Of a DNA stretch of 9,662 nucleotides, positions 6,746-9,662 are shown piece by piece. This stretch comes from Acidobacteriaceae bacterium (GTDB lineage: Bacteria; Acidobacteriota; Terriglobia; Bryobacterales; Bryobacteraceae). The notes under the pieces were generated by a model. The model made no database searches. It was not told where the DNA came from and saw only the letters and a list, made by a program, of their open reading frames with translations. Both the position numbers and the translations under genes were made by a program. Each line of letters opens with the position of its first letter. Within the stretch, counting starts at the first letter, position 1. The stretch is taken from the NCBI GenBank assembly GCA_019239585.1, contig JAFAZU010000470.1, positions 1 through 9,662 on the forward strand, given 5' to 3'.

Positions 6746-7129
6746 TTACTTCTTATCGAGCGTTTCCCCGCCCTTACGGGCGATGCGCACACGGCGCACC
6801 GTGTTGCCGATCGTTTCCATTTTGTAGCCGATGCGGGTCGGAATGCCACCCGAAGTCAGAATCATGACATTCGACACATGAATCGGCATCGGCTTTTCCG
6901 CAATACCGCCCTTGATCTGCTTGGCAGGATTCGGGCGCGTATGACGCTTGACTACCATCACGCCTTCGACTGTCACCTTGCCCTTGTAACGGTCCACATC
7001 GAGCACTTTGCCCGTCTTCCCTTTATCGCGTCCGGCAATCACGCGCACCATGTCATCTTTTTTGATTTTGATGCGCATCGACGCACGCTCACCGCGCTCC
7101 TTGCGGCGTCCATAAGCAACTTTCGGCAT
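6746..7129 (-). CDS. rplX: 50S ribosomal protein L24, with short N-terminal extension
   Basis: L24 is an assembly-initiator protein of the 50S subunit. The KOW domain is clear: MRIKIKKDDMVRVIAGRDKG (18-37) then KTGKVLDVD and KGKVTVEGV, with the downstream IEKP-like IAEKPMPIHVSNV block at about 76-88. The protein is 127 residues from the ATG at 7129-7127. Its first 17 residues (MPKVAYGRRKERGERAS) are an extension on the usual start. I kept the longer form because a perfect GGAGGTGAT Shine-Dalgarno lies seven bases before it. An ATG at 7078-7076 would give a conventional 110-residue L24 and has a weaker GGTGAG upstream, so dual or shorter initiation cannot be excluded. The rplN stop is three bases away. 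Confidence 0.94.
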   Translation of the reverse strand: MPKVAYGRRKERGERASMRIKIKKDDMVRVIAGRDKGKTGKVLDVDRYKGKVTVEGVMVVKRHTRPNPAKQIKGGIAEKPMPIHVSNVMILTSGGIPTRIGYKMETIGNTVRRVRIARKGGETLDKK

Positions 7130-7132
7130 ATT

Positions 7133-7501
7133 CTAAATCACCTCCGGCGCAAGCGACACGATCTTCATGAAACGTTTATCGCGCAGTTCGCGAGCCACCG
7201 GCCCGAACACGCGCGTTCCCACCGGTTCGCCGACCTCATTAATCAGCACGGCTGCGTTCGAATCGAAACGGATGTAGCTGCCATCCTGGCGTCGCGTTTC
7301 CTTGCGCATCCGTACGATCACACAACGGACCACTTTGCCTTTTTTGACGTTGGAATCGGGCGCTGCTTCCTTCACGCTCGCGGTAATCACGTCGCCCAAA
7401 CCGGCGCGAAGTCCAAGGTCGCCGCCACGGGGCAAGATACACTGCAACTTGCGCGCGCCGCTGTTGTCGGCTACCTCCAAAATGGTTCGCATCCCTATCA
7501 T
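7133..7501 (-). CDS. rplN: 50S ribosomal protein L14
   Basis: L14 forms an inter-subunit bridge on the 50S face and is among the most conserved ribosomal proteins. At 122 residues it has exactly the usual bacterial length. The start MIGMRTILEVADNSGARKLQ and the ending FMKIVSLAPEVI are diagnostic. The middle has GDVITASVKEA, GKVVRCVIVRMRKE, and FDSNAAVLIN plus GTRVFGPVARELR. The start is an ATG at 7501-7499 with a good AGGAG seven bases upstream. The 51 bases between rpsQ and rplN (7502-7552) mark the S10/spc boundary. They hold this ribosome site and a short palindrome (CTGGCCAG), but no promoter or terminator I can support. Confidence 0.98.
   Translation of the reverse strand: MIGMRTILEVADNSGARKLQCILPRGGDLGLRAGLGDVITASVKEAAPDSNVKKGKVVRCVIVRMRKETRRQDGSYIRFDSNAAVLINEVGEPVGTRVFGPVARELRDKRFMKIVSLAPEVI
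7137..7145 (-). promoter_or_regulatory. Full-length Shine-Dalgarno for rplX
   Basis: GGAGGTGAT matches nine bases of the typical anti-Shine-Dalgarno complement. It is formed by the last sense codons of rplN (GAG GTG ATT). Seven bases separate it from the ATG at 7129, so it supports the extended L24 start and coupling of rplX to rplN. Confidence 0.75.
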
Positions 7502-7552
7502 GACGTTTCTCCTAAACTCCCCAGCTGACGACCACTGGCCAGCCTAACGGAC

Positions 7553-7906
7553 TTACTTTTTCTTAACTGTTCTCTTCACGCGGGTATCCGCGCTTTCTTC
7601 CAGCGCCGGATGTTCCACGCCCACCTGCACAGCCTGCCGCAGCACGCTGCCTAACTGCCACCGCTTCAAACGGCTTAACGGGCGGCACTCTACAATCCGA
7701 ACCACATCGCCCACCTTGGCCGTTTCCTGCTCATCATGCGCGTAAAACTTCTTACGCTTGCTCACAATCCGCTTATAAACCGGATGCGGCACCCGCCGGG
7801 TCACCTCCACCACGATGGTTTTTGTCATCTTGGTCGAGACTACCTCGCCTACTTTCTCGGTCTTGTGCCCTGTTTTTTGGGATGTTGTTTCTGTTCCTGC
7901 CGCCAT
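7553..7906 (-). CDS. rpsQ: 30S ribosomal protein S17 with N- and C-terminal extensions
   Basis: S17 is a primary 16S rRNA-binding protein with an OB fold. The core runs from about residue 18 to 92: GEVVSTKMTKTIVVEV, the VYKRIVSKRKKFYAHDE loop, then GDVVRIVECRPLSRLKRW. At 117 residues it is about 30 longer than the common 80-90. The extra length is a polar Thr/Lys-rich N-terminus (MAAGTETTSQKTGHKTE) and a C-terminal tail of about 25 residues ending VKRTVKKK. The start is an ATG at 7906-7904, five bases after rpmC, with a GGGAAGAAG purine tract inside the end of rpmC. Confidence 0.96.
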   Translation of the reverse strand: MAAGTETTSQKTGHKTEKVGEVVSTKMTKTIVVEVTRRVPHPVYKRIVSKRKKFYAHDEQETAKVGDVVRIVECRPLSRLKRWQLGSVLRQAVQVGVEHPALEESADTRVKRTVKKK

Positions 7907-7911
7907 TGTTC

Positions 7912-8160
7912 TTACTTCTTCCCTGCTTTGCTCTTGCCTGTTGTTCCTGTTGGCACCGTCGGTACTTCGCCGTTCCGACCCTTTTCACCAAGCACGGTCA
8001 GCATACGCGCCCGATCCTTCTTCAAAGCGCGGTATTTCTTCAAACCTTCCATCTGGCCCATGCCCATCTGGAACCGGAAACGGAACAACTGCTCCTGAGC
8101 CTCTTGAACCTGGCGTTGCAGGTCTGCGGCATCCATGTTACGAATCTTATCTGCCTTCAT
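7912..8160 (-). CDS. rpmC: 50S ribosomal protein L29 with low-complexity C-terminal tail
   Basis: L29 is a small helical protein at the 50S exit tunnel, where SRP and trigger factor dock. Residues 1-60 form the two-helix hairpin typical of the family: MKADKIRNMDAADLQRQ, QLFRFRFQMGMGQMEG, and RALKKDRARMLTVLGEK. The remaining 22 residues are a Gly/Thr/Lys-rich tail (ending GTTGKSKAGKK) that ordinary L29 proteins of about 65 residues lack. The start is an ATG at 8160-8158, preceded by a closely spaced GAAGG. It lies between rplP (14-base gap) and rpsQ (5-base gap). Confidence 0.94.
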   Translation of the reverse strand: MKADKIRNMDAADLQRQVQEAQEQLFRFRFQMGMGQMEGLKKYRALKKDRARMLTVLGEKGRNGEVPTVPTGTTGKSKAGKK

Positions 8161-8174
8161 GACCTTCTATTGAC

Positions 8175-8609
8175 CTACTCAGCTGCCGCCTTTTCGCCAG
8201 CCCCGCTACGTGTCACGAATTTGGTGGGAACCGAGAGCTTCTGAGATGCAAGCCGCATCGCTTCCGTCGCAATTTCCAGCGAAACGCCTTCCATTTCGAA
8301 CAGCATCTTGCCGGGCCGGATTACGGCCACCCAAGCTTCAGGCGCGCCCTTGCCTTTTCCCATACGAGTTTCTGGCGGCTTCTTCGTAATCGGCTTATCC
8401 GGGAACACGCGAATCCAAACTTTGCCGCCGCGCTTAATGAATCGCGTCATCGCAATACGAGCCGCTTCGATCTGGCGGTTGCTGACCCAACCGCACTCCA
8501 TCGCCTTCAGCCCAAACTCACCGAAAGAGAGCGACGACCCGCGCCAGGCTTTGCCCGTCATACGGCCGCGCTGCTGCTTCCGGAACTTAACTTTCTTCGG
8601 CATTAACAT
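8175..8609 (-). CDS. rplP: 50S ribosomal protein L16
   Basis: L16 lines the A-site tRNA path near the peptidyl transferase centre and the 5S rRNA region. The protein has 144 residues beginning MLMPKKVKFRKQQRGRM, the standard bacterial start. Diagnostic segments are SFGEFGLKAMECGWVSNRQI (about 28-47), ARIAMTRFIKRGGKVWIRVF (50-69), PDKPITKKPPETRMGKGKG and the PGKMLFEMEGV block. The start is an ATG at 8609-8607, five bases after the rpsC stop. A second ATG two codons in (8603) is possible but matches the family less well. The last few residues form an Ala/Glu-rich tail. Confidence 0.97.
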   Translation of the reverse strand: MLMPKKVKFRKQQRGRMTGKAWRGSSLSFGEFGLKAMECGWVSNRQIEAARIAMTRFIKRGGKVWIRVFPDKPITKKPPETRMGKGKGAPEAWVAVIRPGKMLFEMEGVSLEIATEAMRLASQKLSVPTKFVTRSGAGEKAAAE

Positions 8610-8614
8610 AACGC

Positions 8615-9571
8615 TTACTCGTTTGCCTTCCCTTCCCCGCTGCCGGTGTTTTCCATGTGACTCTCAGGGGTGTTTGCAGTCCCTTCCGTCTTCCAAGCCG
8701 GAGTCACCGGAGCCATTGGAGGAATTACAGGCGCAGAAGCCGCCGGTTTCGGCAGCTCACCCGGAGCTTGCTGAACAACGGGTCCGCTCACTTCAGGAGG
8801 GGGAGCATGTTGAGCCTGCGGCTGTTGACCACGGTCACGGTCGCGCCCGCCGCGATCTCCACCTCGATCCCGATCTCCGCCACGGTCATCCCGGCGACGG
8901 CGACGCGGCTCACCTTCGTTCCGCAACGAGTTGCGACGGTTGCCACCATCCAATACCTCGCCCTTATAAATCCAGACTTTGACGCCGATCACGCCATAAG
9001 TGGTGTAAGCTTGGCTGAATCCATAGTCCACATCCGCGCGCAGCGTGTGCAGCGGAAGCTGGCCTTGCAAATACCACTCACTGCGGGCAATCTCAGCGCC
9101 GTTCAAACGGCCCGATACGCGAACTTTGATGCCCTTGCAGCCGAAACGCAGCGCCGAATCCACGGACTTGCGCATCGCCCGGCGGAACGCCACGCGCTTC
9201 TCTAACTGCAGCGCAATCGATTCCGAAACCAGCTGCGCATCCAGCTCCGGCCGGTGTACTTCCTGAATATCGATGAAAACTTCACGCTTGGTCTTCTTAG
9301 CGAGATCGCCTTTCAGCTTTTCGATTTCAGCGCCCTTGCGGCCAATGACAATACCAGGACGTGAAGTCCGGATCGTAATCCGCAGCTTATTGCCGGGCCG
9401 GTCCACTTCAATCGAACTGATGCCTGCCGCTTTGAGCCGCGAAAGGAGGGACTCCTTTAATTGCAGATCTTCGTGCAGCAGCTTCGAGTAGTCCTGCTTA
9501 GCGAACCAGCGCGAGCGCCAGGTTTTCGTCACGCCTAAGCGGAACCCGTACGGATGTACCTTCTGACCCAT
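8615..9571 (-). CDS. rpsC: 30S ribosomal protein S3 with long disordered C-terminal extension
   Basis: S3 sits at the 30S mRNA entry tunnel and has helicase-related and nuclease-like roles in some bacteria. Residues 1-212 are a complete bacterial S3: MGQKVHPYGFRLGVTKTWRS at the start, the KH domain with GIVIGRKGAEIEKL (73-86), and the C-terminal domain with FRRAMRKSVDSALR, GRLNGAEIARSEW, and GVIGVKVWIYKGE. After about 218 comes an extension of about 100 residues: an Arg/Asp/Gly block (223-248) with RGG and DRGG units, then a Pro/Ala/Gln-rich stretch and an acidic end. Typical S3 is 210-240 residues. The start is an ATG at 9571-9569, four bases after rplV. Confidence 0.97.
   Translation of the reverse strand: MGQKVHPYGFRLGVTKTWRSRWFAKQDYSKLLHEDLQLKESLLSRLKAAGISSIEVDRPGNKLRITIRTSRPGIVIGRKGAEIEKLKGDLAKKTKREVFIDIQEVHRPELDAQLVSESIALQLEKRVAFRRAMRKSVDSALRFGCKGIKVRVSGRLNGAEIARSEWYLQGQLPLHTLRADVDYGFSQAYTTYGVIGVKVWIYKGEVLDGGNRRNSLRNEGEPRRRRRDDRGGDRDRGGDRGGRDRDRGQQPQAQHAPPPEVSGPVVQQAPGELPKPAASAPVIPPMAPVTPAWKTEGTANTPESHMENTGSGEGKANE
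8825..8905 (-). repeat. Imperfect Arg/Asp/Gly-encoding repeat block in rpsC
   Basis: This stretch encodes residues 223-249 of S3, with repeated DRGG, GGDR and RDRD units after a run of four or more arginines. At the DNA level the units are degenerate, so the repetition is stronger in protein than in bases. Confidence 0.7.
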
Positions 9572-9575
9572 TCTC

Positions 9576-9662
9576 TTATGCCTCTTCCGCTTCTTCGGCG
9601 CGTTCGCCGAGTTTCACTACGATATGCGACGTGCGGCGCTGATAGCGATAAGCGCGGCCCAT
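9576..9662 (-). CDS. rplV: 50S ribosomal protein L22, partial (C-terminal 28 residues only)
   Basis: L22 lines the 50S peptide exit tunnel and is an early assembly protein. Only the end is inside the window: 28 codons from the right edge to a TAA at 9578-9576. The visible MGRAYRYQRRTSHIVVKLGE matches the conserved L22 C-terminus (GRA...RTSHI.V). An acidic tail (RAEEAEEA) follows. The first visible codon is ATG, but it is an internal methionine and not the start, because the family motif continues upstream. It is followed by rpsC after four bases, the standard order. The tunnel-lining hairpin is outside the window. Confidence 0.9.
   Translation of the reverse strand: MGRAYRYQRRTSHIVVKLGERAEEAEEA

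Noticed and set aside
6542..7528. Plus-strand open frame of 328 codons opposite rplE, rplX and rplN
   Set aside because: It spans three certain ribosomal protein genes and their gaps on the other strand. It has no family resemblance and no ribosome site of note.
7502..7552. Possible independent spc promoter or S10 terminator between rpsQ and rplN
   Set aside because: The only symmetry is the eight-base palindrome CTGGCCAG, without a following T run. No paired -35/-10 boxes are evident, so co-transcription is simpler.
8308..9205. Overlapping plus-strand open frames opposite rplP and rpsC
   Set aside because: They are shadows of the Arg/Asp/Gly-rich rpsC tail and the rplP coding strand. The low-complexity translation mirrors the repeat.
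1..9662. Hidden mobile, defence or novel system within the cluster
   Set aside because: Every stretch is accounted for by a core translation, secretion or adenylate kinase gene in canonical order. The largest gap is under 70 bases. No repeats of CRISPR or insertion-sequence type are visible.

Overview
The window is a continuous stretch of the conserved bacterial S10/spc ribosomal-protein gene cluster, transcribed entirely from the minus strand (right to left in window coordinates). It holds 17 complete genes and two genes cut by the window edges. In transcription order they are rplV (partial)-rpsC-rplP-rpmC-rpsQ-rplN-rplX-rplE-rpsN-rpsH-rplF-rplR-rpsE-rpmD-rplO-secY-adk-map-infA (partial). 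This is the classical bacterial order. No mobile element, CRISPR array, tRNA or rRNA gene, or foreign cargo is visible, and no intergenic gap exceeds about 70 bases.

Right part (about 7550-9662): the end of the S10 segment, encoding L22, S3, L16, L29 and S17. Middle (about 3150-7500): the spc segment, encoding L14, L24, L5, zinc-type S14, S8, L6, L18, S5, L30 and L15. Left part (1-3110): secY, adk, map and infA, which supply the protein-export channel, adenylate kinase, N-terminal methionine removal and translation initiation. Genes are tightly packed. rplF/rplR share one base (TAATG) and secY/adk overlap by four bases (TTGA), and several Shine-Dalgarno sites lie inside the preceding gene. 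I see no convincing promoter or terminator inside the window, so a single long polycistronic transcript is the simplest reading. It would start upstream of the right edge and run past the left edge into what is usually rpmJ-rpsM.

The organism is a bacterium of moderate-to-high GC content, probably Gram-negative. The SecY, S8, L29 and zinc-type S14 sequences and the uninterrupted S10-spc-secY-adk-map-infA order resemble Acidobacteriota (Bryobacter/Solibacter-like). That placement is an impression from sequence style and is only moderately secure.

The window does not contain an obvious new biological system. The points worth a second look are lineage-specific decorations on core proteins. S3 has a roughly 100-residue disordered C-terminal tail with an Arg/Asp/Gly block. 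L5 has a 48-residue N-terminal extension built partly from a tandem 30-bp repeat. L24 has a 17-residue N-terminal extension behind a perfect Shine-Dalgarno sequence, and S17, L29 and S14 have smaller extensions. Beyond these, IF-1 is divergent and lies in the same frame as map, and the adenylate kinase has a Cys3-Glu form of the LID zinc site.
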